Assembly: GCA_910584845.1 (NCBI GenBank)
Contig: CAJUDH010000004.1
Span: forward strand, 54,332 to 118,331
Direction of reading: 5' to 3'
DNA length: 64,000 nt
Source of the DNA: an uncultured Lachnospiraceae bacterium
GTDB lineage: Bacteria; Bacillota; Clostridia; Lachnospirales; Lachnospiraceae
The position numbers and the translations under genes are program-made. The notes under the pieces are model-generated. The model was not told the DNA's origin and did not search any database. It saw only the letters and a list, made by a program, of their open reading frames with translations. Numbering within the stretch: position 1 is the stretch's first letter; every line of letters begins with the position of its first letter. This document shows, piece by piece, positions 1-8,015 of the stretch.

Positions 1-171
1 CCGGGAAAACGGCAACCCAAGAAGCAGTGGCCGGGGAGATGGCCCCAAAGGGAAAACCCGGGAAAACGGCAACCCAAGAAGCAGTGGCCGGGGAGACGGC
101 CCCAAAGGGAAAACCCGGGAAAACGGCAGCTTAAGGAGCAGTGGCCGGGGAGACGGCCCCAAGGGAAGAAG
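1..171 (+). repeat. 57-bp tandem repeat, three copies
   Basis: Three head-to-tail copies of a 57-bp unit begin at 1, 58 and 115, each with CCGGGAAAACGGCA at its start. Copies 1 and 2 are almost identical, and copy 3 diverges toward its end. The unit is 19 codons long, so it adds whole repeats without shifting frame. The array may continue upstream of the window. Confidence 0.95.
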
Positions 172-256
172 CAAAAACAGCAACAGCCAGCAAAGCCGTG
201 GCATGAAAAAACATAGAAATGCAGGAAAACAGAGATGGCAAGAATCGCAATGGTAA
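2..256 (+). CDS. C-terminal tail of an upstream protein (partial, repetitive)
   Basis: This is the 3' end of a gene that starts outside the window. In the chosen frame the 57-bp repeats encode a Gly/Arg/Ser/Lys-rich disordered segment with recurring RSSGRGDGPKGK blocks and a basic end, stopping with TAA at 254-256. Such tails are typical of RNA-binding proteins such as DEAD-box helicases, but no catalytic domain is visible, so that identity is only a guess. The other two + frames are also open through the repeats. Frame 1 stops at 216 and gives a Lys/Gln/Pro-rich tail. Frame 3 stops at 134. In the chosen frame the gene would overlap the next start by 22 bp, consistent with translational coupling. 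The true frame cannot be settled here. Confidence 0.4.
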   Translation, partial: RENGNPRSSGRGDGPKGKTRENGNPRSSGRGDGPKGKTRENGSLRSSGRGDGPKGRSKNSNSQQSRGMKKHRNAGKQRWQESQW

Positions 257-1005
257 CCGGGGCTTCCTCCGGGATGGGAAAGGAAGCGGTCCTTCAGATT
301 GGAAACAATCCAAGAAAGGTCCAGGAGGTCTGGGTGGTGGCCCGGCGAAGGGAAAGCCTGATGGAGCTAAAGCGGCAGGTATCCGTCCCGGTCCGCATTT
401 TCCCCTTGGATTTGGCGCAGGAGAAGTCCTGGCATATTTTGAAAAGGGCCCTGGAAAAATACAAGCCGGAAATCAAAATTTTGGTCAATTCGGCGGGGTA
501 TGGGAAAAACGGCAAGGTAGGAAGCGTAGGGCTTAAAGAAGAGGCAGGCATGGTGCGTTTGAACTGTGAGGCTTTATGTGCGGTTACCCATTTGGCCCTG
601 CCTTATCTTGCAGACCATGGGAGGATCCTGCAAATGGCTTCTGCAGCAGCTTTTGTGCCCCAGCCGGGGTTTGCCGTCTATGCGGCTACAAAGGCATTTG
701 TCCTAAGTTACAGCCGTGCCCTGGGCGTGGAGCTAAAGCCCAGGGGGATTGTTGTGACGGCCGTTTGCCCCGGACCGGTGGCGACGGGCTTTTTTGAGGT
801 GGCGCAGGCCGGGGGGAAACTCCCTTTCTATAAACGGGCTGTTATGGCAAAACCGAAAAAGGTGGTGAAAAAGGCATTGGAGGATAGCATGTCCGGGAAG
901 GCGGTTTCGGTCTATGGGCCGGCGATGAAGGGTTTTTGCCTGCTGTGCAAGGCGGTGCCCCACCGCTTTTTGCTAAGGTTTATGGAGAAGGGAGGGGCTT
1001 CATGA
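235..1005 (+). CDS. SDR-family oxidoreductase
   Basis: A 256-residue short-chain dehydrogenase/reductase of classical length, expected to be a soluble NAD(P)-dependent oxidoreductase. The Rossmann nucleotide-binding motif TGASSGMG lies at residues 8-15, NSAG at 85-88, a catalytic Ser near 136, and the YxxxK pair at Tyr149/Lys153. The substrate cannot be inferred; many such orphan SDRs act on carbonyls or acyl chains. The ATG at 235 follows an AGGA-type ribosome site and sits just after (or inside the end of) the preceding gene. The stop overlaps the start of the next gene (ATGA at 1002-1005), so the two are translationally coupled. Confidence 0.9.
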   Translation: MARIAMVTGASSGMGKEAVLQIGNNPRKVQEVWVVARRRESLMELKRQVSVPVRIFPLDLAQEKSWHILKRALEKYKPEIKILVNSAGYGKNGKVGSVGLKEEAGMVRLNCEALCAVTHLALPYLADHGRILQMASAAAFVPQPGFAVYAATKAFVLSYSRALGVELKPRGIVVTAVCPGPVATGFFEVAQAGGKLPFYKRAVMAKPKKVVKKALEDSMSGKAVSVYGPAMKGFCLLCKAVPHRFLLRFMEKGGAS

Positions 1006-1568
1006 AAGCAGAAAAGGGGCAATATGGGTACCGGGACAGCAGCCGAAAGATGCGCCTGGCCGTGACGGCAGCCCTTGCATTGGCGGTCCTCGCCCAGGTA
1101 TGCTGGCGTTTTTTTGTGGACAGCCAGGCGGCAAAAAACATATTGACCGTGATGGCGATACTGACGGTGCTGCCCATGGCCAACATGGCGGCGCCTTTGT
1201 TGGCTTCTTGGCGTTACCGCACGCCATCCCGGGAGTTTTACCAAAAGCTATGCCCCTATGAAGAGAAATGCGTAATATTATACGACCTGGTTATTACCAC
1301 AAAAGAATATGTCCTTCCCATGGATGCCATTGCCATACATCCCCAGGGGATTTATGGGTTCTGCACGGCAAAAAAGCTGGACAAGGCCAAAGCAGAAAAG
1401 TCTTTAAATGCTTTGTTTGCTGCAAACAAACTGGATTCCCATGTCAAGGTTATACAAGAAGAGGGCAGCTTTTTTTGCCGCCTGGACAGCCTAAAGCCCA
1501 TGGAAGGCTGGGAGGATGACGGAAGTGTGGAATATGGGGCAGGCTTGTTAAAAAGCCTTTCCATGTAA
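1002..1568 (+). CDS. small membrane protein of unknown function
   Basis: A predicted 188-residue protein that I do not recognise. It begins with a basic, Arg/Lys-rich stretch, followed by two hydrophobic segments at about residues 23-42 and 47-66. A soluble C-terminal half of roughly 120 residues follows, with a mixed alpha/beta look (a stretch containing EYVLPMDAIAIHP). The arrangement resembles membrane-anchored PH-like proteins common in Firmicutes, but that is inference. The start at 1002 was preferred over an in-frame start at 936 because it is preceded by a strong GGAGAAGGGAGGGG ribosome site and overlaps the SDR stop as ATGA. It is probably co-transcribed with the SDR and the pseudouridine synthase. 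Confidence 0.75.
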   Translation: MKAEKGQYGYRDSSRKMRLAVTAALALAVLAQVCWRFFVDSQAAKNILTVMAILTVLPMANMAAPLLASWRYRTPSREFYQKLCPYEEKCVILYDLVITTKEYVLPMDAIAIHPQGIYGFCTAKKLDKAKAEKSLNALFAANKLDSHVKVIQEEGSFFCRLDSLKPMEGWEDDGSVEYGAGLLKSLSM

Positions 1569-1598
1569 AGTGAAATGAAATAACAGGCGGGTGGGGCT

Positions 1599-2588
1599 AT
1601 GAAATGCATTATGGTAAAGGGCCATGAGGCCGGGCAGCGGCTGGACAAATTTTTAGGTAAATATCTGAATTTGGCCAGTAAGGGGTTTTTATATAAAATG
1701 ATACGGAAGAAAAACATTACCCTCAACGGAAAACGGTGCGACGGTTCGGAAAGGCTGGAAGCAGGGGACCAGGTTAAACTGTTTTTGTCGGACGAAACCC
1801 TTGAAAAGTTTTCCAGGGTCCCTGTGCAGGAAGTGAAAAAAGGGAATCTGGACATTATCTATGAAGACAAACATATTTTGCTGGTCAACAAACCTTCCGG
1901 GATGCTTTCCCAAAAAGCAAAGGACACGGACGAATCCCTGGTGGAATATGTGATAGGGTACCTTTTGGATTCCGGCCAGATGGACCTGGAAGGGCTACGC
2001 AGCTTCCACCCTTCGGTCTGCAACCGGCTGGACCGGAATACCAGCGGCCTGGTGGCGGCAGGGAAGACCCTTTTAGGCCTGCAGTTTTTGTCTTCCTTAT
2101 TAAAAGGCCGCACGTTGCATAAATATTATCTGTGTGTAGTTTGCGGCAGGGTGGAAAAGGGGGAGGCCATAGACGGCTATTTGGTAAAGGACCCCAGGGC
2201 TAACCAGGTAAAGGTCTATCCGGCACAAGGGGGGCACCCCCCGGGGCTGCCCATACGCACGGAATATGAGCCCATAGGTTTTGGGGAGGGGTACACTTTG
2301 CTGAAGGTAGCCCTGATTACCGGGCGCACCCACCAAATCCGCGCCCATCTGGCTTCCATCGGGCACCCGGTCTTGGGGGACGCCAAGTATGGGGATGAAA
2401 GAGCCAATGCAAAGGCAAGGCAGCAGTATGGGGTCCACTGGCAGATGCTGCACTCCTATCAGATGATTTTCCCGCAGATGGCAGGGCCTTTTTCCTATTT
2501 GAGCGGAAAATCATTTACGGCGCCGCCGCCGGAACCGTTTGTGGAACTATTTGGCCGGGAGATCCGGGGAATATCCACAGGCACATAA
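1599..2588 (+). CDS. RluA-family pseudouridine synthase
   Basis: A 329-residue enzyme predicted to isomerise specific uridines in rRNA or tRNA to pseudouridine. Residues ~12-70 form an S4 RNA-binding domain. The catalytic RluA/RsuA fold follows, with the signature NRLDRNTSG at 142-150, whose Asp145 is the expected nucleophile, and the later TGRTHQIRAHL motif. Length and domain order match the RluD/RluC-type subgroup rather than the short RluA type. The exact target base cannot be read from the sequence. It starts 30 bp after the preceding membrane-protein gene, so the SDR, membrane protein and synthase likely form one transcription unit. Confidence 0.93.
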   Translation: MKCIMVKGHEAGQRLDKFLGKYLNLASKGFLYKMIRKKNITLNGKRCDGSERLEAGDQVKLFLSDETLEKFSRVPVQEVKKGNLDIIYEDKHILLVNKPSGMLSQKAKDTDESLVEYVIGYLLDSGQMDLEGLRSFHPSVCNRLDRNTSGLVAAGKTLLGLQFLSSLLKGRTLHKYYLCVVCGRVEKGEAIDGYLVKDPRANQVKVYPAQGGHPPGLPIRTEYEPIGFGEGYTLLKVALITGRTHQIRAHLASIGHPVLGDAKYGDERANAKARQQYGVHWQMLHSYQMIFPQMAGPFSYLSGKSFTAPPPEPFVELFGREIRGISTGT

Positions 2589-2670
2589 AAGAAAAGCTGC
2601 CGGAAAACGGTTTCCGGGGCTACCCCAGATATTGCCAGGATAAAAAAACGTAAAAAAAACCATTGTCTCC

Positions 2671-2699
2671 TTGCCGAAAACGCACTTTCATGATATAAC
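2671..2699 (+). promoter_or_regulatory. Predicted sigma-A promoter for the activase pair
   Basis: TTGCCG at 2671-2676 and TATAAC at 2694-2699 are separated by exactly 17 bp. An 8-bp inverted repeat (ACGCACTT/AAGTGCGT, about 2680-2712) spans the -10 and start region and could act as an operator. The predicted transcript would begin near 2706, just before the structured leader. Confidence 0.55.
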
Positions 2700-2705
2700 A
2701 TAATA

Positions 2706-2873
2706 AGTGCGTGTTTTGGCTGCGGCCAGGCAGGTTCTTTTTATGTTATAGGAAAGTTATTCGGGCTTTCCGGATTTGCGGGGCCTGTATATCAGGGGCC
2801 GTTACGGTTTCGGCACCGGGCCGTTACGGGAAAAGCCCTGGCTGCCTGGGCCGCTATGATTGGTAAGAGGTAG
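2706..2873 (+). promoter_or_regulatory. Candidate structured 5' leader RNA
   Basis: The leader is closed by a 12-bp stem: GCGGCCAGGCAG at 2722-2733 pairs with CTGCCTGGGCCGC at 2842-2854, with one bulged G. Inside are a GGAAAG/CTTTCC hairpin (2751-2756 with 2766-2771), a short CCTG/CAGG hairpin (2784-2796) and two copies of CCGTTACGG that can pair with each other. The closing stem ends about 18 nt before the ribosome site. It does not match a riboswitch I recognise. Candidate cis-regulator, by inspection only. Confidence 0.4.
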
Positions 2874-5816
2874 GTGGACGGATTGAAAGTTGGATTAGAT
2901 GTAGGGTCTACAACGATAAAAAGCATTGTTTTGGATGATTTGGGGAAGATTGTCTATTCCGCCTATGAACGACATTTTTCACAAATTACGGCAAAGACGG
3001 CAGAAGCCCTGGCTAAGGTCAAAGCTGCTTTTAGCAAAGATACGCCTTTCAGCCTGGTGATTTCCGGTTCTGCGGGAATGGGGATGGCGGAGAGCTGCCA
3101 GGTGGATTTTGTACAGGAGGTTTATGCGACTAAGGTAGCCGCGGAGAAAAACGCCCCCAATACAGACGTGGTGATTGAGCTGGGCGGCGAGGACGCCAAG
3201 ATTATCTTTCTCCAGGGGGCTATGGAGGCCAGGATGAACGGGTCCTGTGCCGGAGGCACCGGGGCGTTCATTGACCAGATGGCCACCCTTTTGGGCATTA
3301 CCCCGGACGACATGAACGACTATGCCAAGGAGAGCACAAAGCTTTATACCATTGCCTCCCGGTGCGGCGTGTTTGCCAAGAGCGACATCCAGCCCCTGAT
3401 TAACCAAGGGGCAGACAAAAAGGATATTTCCGCCAGCATTTTCAGCGCGGTAGTAAACCAGACCATAGGCGGGCTGGCCCAAGGCAGGGCCATTAAGGGG
3501 AATGTGCTGTACTTGGGGGGGCCCCTTACTTTTATGTCAGAATTAAGGAAGAGCTTTGACGAAGCCTTGTCCCTGAAGGGTACCTGCCCGGAAAATTCCC
3601 TCTATTTTGTGGCCTTAGGCGCCGCTTTATGCGCCAGCAAGCCGGTTGACCTGGATCAGGTTATGGAAGCGCTTTCCCGGTATGAGGCAGTTAATGAGTT
3701 TAATACCCTTCCCGCGCTTTTCAAAGATGAGGAAGAATACAGGCAGTTTTGCAGGCGCCATGAAAAGGCGGACGTGGCTTATGGCACCTTGGAAGGCTAT
3801 GGGGGGAAAGCCTTTGTAGGCATAGACGCAGGGTCCACTACGGTAAAAGCAGTGGTAATCGGCGAGGGTAAGGAAATTTTGGACAGTACCTACCTTTCCA
3901 ACAGCGGAAATCCGGTGCCGATCGTAAGGCAGTACCTGTCCAGCGTATATGAGCGGTGCCCGGGGATACAAATTGCCGGTTCCTGTGTGACCGGATATGG
4001 GGAAGACATTATCAAAAATGCTTTTTCCGTGGACCATGGCCTGGTGGAAACCATGGCCCATTTAAAAGCGGCCCAGGAATTTATGCCGGACGTGGAGTTT
4101 ATCATTGACATCGGCGGCCAGGATATGAAGTGTTTTAAGATACATAATTCTGCCATTGACAATATATATTTGAATGAGGCCTGTTCGTCTGGCTGCGGCT
4201 CTTTTTTACAGACATTTGCAGGGGCGCTGGGTTTTTCTGCGGAAGAGTTTTCCCGTATGGGGCTTTTTTCGAAGAACGCCGTCGATTTGGGGTCAAGATG
4301 TACCGTATTTATGAATTCCTCGGTGAAGCAGGCGCAAAAGGACGGGGTAAGCACGGAAGACATCTCCGCCGGCCTGTCCATCAGCGTGGTGAAAAATGCC
4401 ATCTATAAAGTGATACGGCCGGCCAGCATGGATGAGCTGGGGAAACGGATCGTGGTCCAGGGAGGGACTTTTTTGAACGACGCAGTTCTGAGGGCTTTTG
4501 AGCGGGAGCTGGGGTTCCATGTGGTGCGTCCGGTGATCGCGGGCCTTATGGGCGCTTATGGCTGTGCCCTTCACGCCATGGAATGGGAAAAGCTTTCCGG
4601 CGGTCGGGGGAAGAGTTCCATTATTACCCAGGAAGAGCTTAAGGGGTTTGCCCATCAGGTAAAAAACGTCCATTGCGGCCGTTGCAGCAACAATTGCCTG
4701 TTGAGTGTCAATACTTTTTCCGGCAGCCGCAAGTATATTGCGGGAAATAAGTGCGAGCGCCCGGTAACGAAGCAGTCTACCGACTCCAACCACAATATTT
4801 ATAAATATAAACAAGAGCTGCTTTCCCGGTATGTTTCCGCAAAAGGCAGGCGCAAGGAAACCATCGGCCTGCCCCTGGGGCTAAACCTGTATGAGATGGT
4901 GCCTTTCTGGCACCGGTTCTTTACGGAGTTGGGCTTTGGCGTCCAAGTATCGCCATTTTCCAACCGGGAGCTTTACCTTTCCGGCCAGCTTTCCATCCCC
5001 AGCGACACCGTATGCTTCCCGGCAAAGATGCTCCATGGCCATGTGGAATATTTACTGGAAAAACAGGTGGATGCCATTTTTTACCCTTGCATGAGTTTTA
5101 ACTTTGACGAGGGGTTAGGGGACAACAATTACAATTGCCCGGTAGTAGCTTATTATCCGGAAGTCATTGCCGCCAACATGAAGTTTGATAAAAAGACGGT
5201 ATTGATCAACGATTATGTAGGGCCCCATAAAAGGAAATTTTTCCCGCAAAAAATGGTTGAGCTCCTAAGCCAGTATTTTGGGGGCATCGACATCCGGCAG
5301 GTAAAGAGGGCCAGCGGGCTGGCTTTCCGGGAAAGGGAGGTTTTCCTGCGGAAAATAAGGGGGAAGGCAAAACAGATTGTGGCGGAGGCCAGGAAAGAAG
5401 GGCGCAGGATTATCGTCCTGGCCGGGAGGCCCTATCACGTGGACCCGGAAATCAACCATGGCATTGACATGCTGATCAACGGCTTCGGGGTTTCCGTCAT
5501 TTCGGAAGACTCCGTAAGCCAGAACGTGGCTAAATTCCCCGTCCGGGTGCTGAACCAATGGATGTACCACGCGAGGCTGTATGCAGCGGCGAAATACGTC
5601 TGTACGCAGGAAGACATGGATTTGGTCCAGCTGGTCAGCTTCGGCTGCGGCCTGGATGCCATCACTACCGACGAGGTGCGTAGCATTATTGAAAAAGGCG
5701 GGAAGATTTATACCCAGATAAAAATTGATGAGATTACCAACTTGGGTGCGGTAAAAGTGCGCCTGCGCAGCCTCCTGGCGGCGCTTGACCGCCAGAAGGA
5801 GTTGAACCGCGCCTGA
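2874..5816 (+). CDS. Acyl-CoA dehydratase activase-related protein (two BadF/BcrA ASKHA modules + DUF2229-like)
   Basis: A 980-residue protein. Two BadF/BadG/BcrA/BcrD-type ATPase modules start with DVGSTT at ~9-14 and DAGSTT at ~317-322. Each retains the two cysteines that in HgdC-type activators hold a bridging [4Fe-4S] cluster: Cys125 and Cys164 in module 1, and the equivalents NEACSSGCG (~435) and GSRCTVF in module 2. A Cys-rich CGRCSNNC segment lies near residue 600, followed by a ~350-residue DUF2229-like region. Known activators use ATP to drive single electrons into 2-hydroxyacyl-CoA dehydratases. The substrate of this large form is not established. In many relatives the next gene is, as I recall, fused to this one. 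The GTG at 2874 was used; a TTG at 2883 has the better-spaced AGGTGG site and may be the real start. Confidence 0.88.
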   Translation: MDGLKVGLDVGSTTIKSIVLDDLGKIVYSAYERHFSQITAKTAEALAKVKAAFSKDTPFSLVISGSAGMGMAESCQVDFVQEVYATKVAAEKNAPNTDVVIELGGEDAKIIFLQGAMEARMNGSCAGGTGAFIDQMATLLGITPDDMNDYAKESTKLYTIASRCGVFAKSDIQPLINQGADKKDISASIFSAVVNQTIGGLAQGRAIKGNVLYLGGPLTFMSELRKSFDEALSLKGTCPENSLYFVALGAALCASKPVDLDQVMEALSRYEAVNEFNTLPALFKDEEEYRQFCRRHEKADVAYGTLEGYGGKAFVGIDAGSTTVKAVVIGEGKEILDSTYLSNSGNPVPIVRQYLSSVYERCPGIQIAGSCVTGYGEDIIKNAFSVDHGLVETMAHLKAAQEFMPDVEFIIDIGGQDMKCFKIHNSAIDNIYLNEACSSGCGSFLQTFAGALGFSAEEFSRMGLFSKNAVDLGSRCTVFMNSSVKQAQKDGVSTEDISAGLSISVVKNAIYKVIRPASMDELGKRIVVQGGTFLNDAVLRAFERELGFHVVRPVIAGLMGAYGCALHAMEWEKLSGGRGKSSIITQEELKGFAHQVKNVHCGRCSNNCLLSVNTFSGSRKYIAGNKCERPVTKQSTDSNHNIYKYKQELLSRYVSAKGRRKETIGLPLGLNLYEMVPFWHRFFTELGFGVQVSPFSNRELYLSGQLSIPSDTVCFPAKMLHGHVEYLLEKQVDAIFYPCMSFNFDEGLGDNNYNCPVVAYYPEVIAANMKFDKKTVLINDYVGPHKRKFFPQKMVELLSQYFGGIDIRQVKRASGLAFREREVFLRKIRGKAKQIVAEARKEGRRIIVLAGRPYHVDPEINHGIDMLINGFGVSVISEDSVSQNVAKFPVRVLNQWMYHARLYAAAKYVCTQEDMDLVQLVSFGCGLDAITTDEVRSIIEKGGKIYTQIKIDEITNLGAVKVRLRSLLAALDRQKELNRA

Positions 5817-5947
5817 AAATGCCGGGTATTCTTGAGAACGTCAGGAGAGGCTTACCGGATCCGGAAAGGGATGGCGTTTGAGGTAAAACGGCTTGGCGCG
5901 GTACAAAAAGCACAGAAAGCGAAATGGTGTAAAAAGAGAGAACGATT

Positions 5948-7210
5948 ATGGCGAAAATCAAGCGAACGAAAAACGGAAGAATCATTTTTACCAAGGAAAT
6001 GAAAAAAGACTATACGATTTTGGTTCCTGACATGCTTCCTATCCATTTTGAGATTATGAAATATGTATTCCTCAACGAAGGATATAAAATCGAACTGCTT
6101 AAGACGGCCAGGCCGGAGATCAAGCAGCTGGGGCTACGGTACGTCCATAACGACACCTGTTACCCGGCCCTGCTGGTAATCGGGCAGTTTTTGGACGCCC
6201 TTGAGAGCGGAAGGTATGACGTAGGGAAAACGGCGCTTTTGATTATGCAGACCGGGGGCGGCTGCAGGGCTTCGAATTATATCCACCTTTTGAGGAAAGC
6301 TCTGGAGAAGGCCGGATACGACCAGGTTCCGGTGATTTCCTTTAACCTTTCCGGTGTGGAATATAACAGTGGTTTTTCTTTGACGCTGCCGATTATCCGC
6401 AAATGTATAGCAGGGGTGATTTACGGCGATTTGCTGATGCTTTTGAGCAACCAGATTAAAGCTTATGAAATACATAAAGGCGATGCCAACCGGCTTATTG
6501 AGAAATGGGTTGCCAGGATTACCAAACAATTCCAGCAGTCCAAGGGGTTTGCCTTGAAAGCTATGAAGGAAAATTTTGACCGTATCATTGCTTCTTTTGC
6601 AAAGATCCCGATTAATAAAGTCCCCAAGGTAAAAGTGGGGGTAGTAGGGGAAATTTATGTAAAATATGCCAGTTTTGCCAACAACAACCTGGAAGAATTT
6701 TTAGCAGAGCAGGATTGCGAGGTTATGGTCCCTGGGCTTTTGGGCTTTTTAATGTTCAAGGTAGACGCCAGGATCCAGGATGTAAGGCTTTATGGCGGAA
6801 GCAAGGTTAAATTTGCCATTGCCACCCTTTTGTTGAATTATTTTAAAAAAGTGGAAAAAGCATTTATGGAGAGCGTGGACAAATATCCGGTATTTACCCA
6901 GCTTTCCTGTTATGAGGCCACCAAACCTCTGGTGGAAGGCCTCATTGGCGTGGGGAACCGGATGGGGGAAGGGTGGTTTTTGCCTGCAGAGATGGTGGAG
7001 CTGATTAACCATGGCTATGAGAATATCGTCTGCACCCAGCCTTTCGGATGCTTGCCTACCCATGTGTGCGGCAAAGGGATGATCCACCGGATCAAGGAGA
7101 TGTACCCCAGCGCCAATATCGTGCCCATTGATTATGACCCGGGGGCCACAAAAGTAAACCAGGAAAACCGGATCAAGCTGATGTTGTCCGTGGCCAGGGA
7201 AGCGATGTAA
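5948..7210 (+). CDS. 2-hydroxyacyl-CoA dehydratase-like (HgdB-related) protein
   Basis: A 420-residue protein that looks like the dehydratase-side partner of the preceding activase-like gene. Conserved cysteines suited to Fe-S binding are Cys71 (NDTCYP), Cys106 (TGGGCRASNY) and the trio Cys362/Cys368/Cys374 (CTQPFGC...VCGKG). The overall pattern matches the HgdB/DUF2229-linked family. It lies 131 bp downstream on the same strand with no terminator between. It has its own ATG, so this is a split two-gene system rather than a frameshifted fusion. The substrate is unknown; proposals of amino-acid or hydroxyacid fermentation would be inference. A lysine-rich N-terminus is followed directly by the domain. 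Confidence 0.82.
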   Translation: MAKIKRTKNGRIIFTKEMKKDYTILVPDMLPIHFEIMKYVFLNEGYKIELLKTARPEIKQLGLRYVHNDTCYPALLVIGQFLDALESGRYDVGKTALLIMQTGGGCRASNYIHLLRKALEKAGYDQVPVISFNLSGVEYNSGFSLTLPIIRKCIAGVIYGDLLMLLSNQIKAYEIHKGDANRLIEKWVARITKQFQQSKGFALKAMKENFDRIIASFAKIPINKVPKVKVGVVGEIYVKYASFANNNLEEFLAEQDCEVMVPGLLGFLMFKVDARIQDVRLYGGSKVKFAIATLLLNYFKKVEKAFMESVDKYPVFTQLSCYEATKPLVEGLIGVGNRMGEGWFLPAEMVELINHGYENIVCTQPFGCLPTHVCGKGMIHRIKEMYPSANIVPIDYDPGATKVNQENRIKLMLSVAREAM

Positions 7211-7252
7211 AAAACAAAAAACAGCATGAAAAACGGGGAATAAAGAATTAAT

Positions 7253-7286
7253 TTGACATTTACGCGATTTTGAGGTATAAATGTCA
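7253..7286 (+). promoter_or_regulatory. Promoter with overlapping palindromic operator
   Basis: TTGACA (7253-7258) and TATAAA (7276-7281) are 17 bp apart, a near-consensus sigma-A promoter. A 9-bp inverted repeat, TGACATTTA (7254-7262) and TAAATGTCA (7278-7286), overlaps both promoter boxes, which is the expected geometry for a dimeric repressor site. It drives the small-membrane/DUF2085 cassette. Confidence 0.75.
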
Positions 7287-7343
7287 TAGCCTGTCGATTT
7301 TTATAAAATCCCAGGATAATAAATTATTTAGGAGGAGTTTGCA

Positions 7344-7568
7344 ATGGATAACTATAATTCACCGGCAGTTGACAATGGTGGCTTTTTATGGGGGCTTTTG
7401 GGCTGTTGCGTCCCGATTGTCGGCCTGATCCTGTTCATTATGTGGAAGGATCAAAAACCGAAAACGGCGAAGGCAGCCGGCGTCGGCGCCCTGGTTTGCG
7501 TAGGGGCTAATGTGGTCTTTGGCCTTCTGTTCTTCATCCTGATGCTTGCCGGCGTTGCTTCCATGTAA
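7344..7568 (+). CDS. Small double-TM protein, cassette copy 1
   Basis: A 74-residue hydrophobic protein of unknown function. It has an N-terminal soluble tip (MDNYNSPAVDNGG), a first membrane segment at ~13-33 with the distinctive GLLGCCVPI core, a polar turn WKDQKPKTAKA, and a second membrane segment at ~46-70. It closely resembles the 80-residue protein at 8132-8374, so the two are duplicates. A strong AGGAGG ribosome site precedes the ATG. It is the first gene of a two-gene unit with a DUF2085 protein 15 bp downstream. The twin Cys and the conserved Pro in the membrane suggest metal or disulfide chemistry, but this is speculative. Confidence 0.8.
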   Translation: MDNYNSPAVDNGGFLWGLLGCCVPIVGLILFIMWKDQKPKTAKAAGVGALVCVGANVVFGLLFFILMLAGVASM

Positions 7569-7583
7569 TAGCTGCCTGGCTTT

Positions 7584-8015
7584 ATGGGGAAATTTTTAAG
7601 GATTTTTTTTGGCTGCCATGGGAGGGCAGACCGGTCTTTCTTTTTCCGGGGCCGGCAGTTCCCCATTTGCGCCAGATGTACGGGCGAATTAATAGGAATC
7701 CTTTGCGGGATTCCTATTGTCCTGTTTATTGGTTATGCCAGTTTTCCGATGACTCTGCTGCTGATGGCGCCTTTGGTTGCAGACGGTTTTTTGCAGCTTC
7801 TTACGCCTTATGAGAGTAAAAATTACCGGCGGCTGATTACAGGGATCTTGTTCGGGGTAGCTTTTGTTTTTTTCCTGATCTATTATTACCGGGCGAATAT
7901 CATCGTGGCGGGCACTATTGTAAAGTGGTTTATAGACCCTGCCAAGGTGGATAAGGCAATGGAACAGTTCTTATGGCAGACGGGGCAAATTTGTTTGACA
8001 ACACTTTGCATTTAG
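7584..8015 (+). CDS. DUF2085 membrane protein, cassette copy 1
   Basis: A 143-residue protein of the DUF2085 family. Residues 9-32 carry the family signature: CHGRADRSFFFRGRQFP followed by CARCTG, so Cys10-His11 and Cys29-x2-Cys32 could form a metal site. Three to four hydrophobic segments follow. It is a diverged duplicate of the gene at 8379-8771. The last ~13 codons have no counterpart in copy 2 and are encoded by the promoter of the second cassette (TTGACA to TATAAT at 7995-8023). No clear ribosome site precedes it, so translation probably depends on the upstream 74-residue gene. The function of DUF2085 is unknown. Confidence 0.82.
   Translation: MGKFLRIFFGCHGRADRSFFFRGRQFPICARCTGELIGILCGIPIVLFIGYASFPMTLLLMAPLVADGFLQLLTPYESKNYRRLITGILFGVAFVFFLIYYYRANIIVAGTIVKWFIDPAKVDKAMEQFLWQTGQICLTTLCI

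Noticed and set aside
5817..5947. The activase and dehydratase genes as one frameshifted fusion
   Set aside because: There is a 131-bp gap, a clear stop and a fresh ATG; the second protein begins at a natural domain edge.
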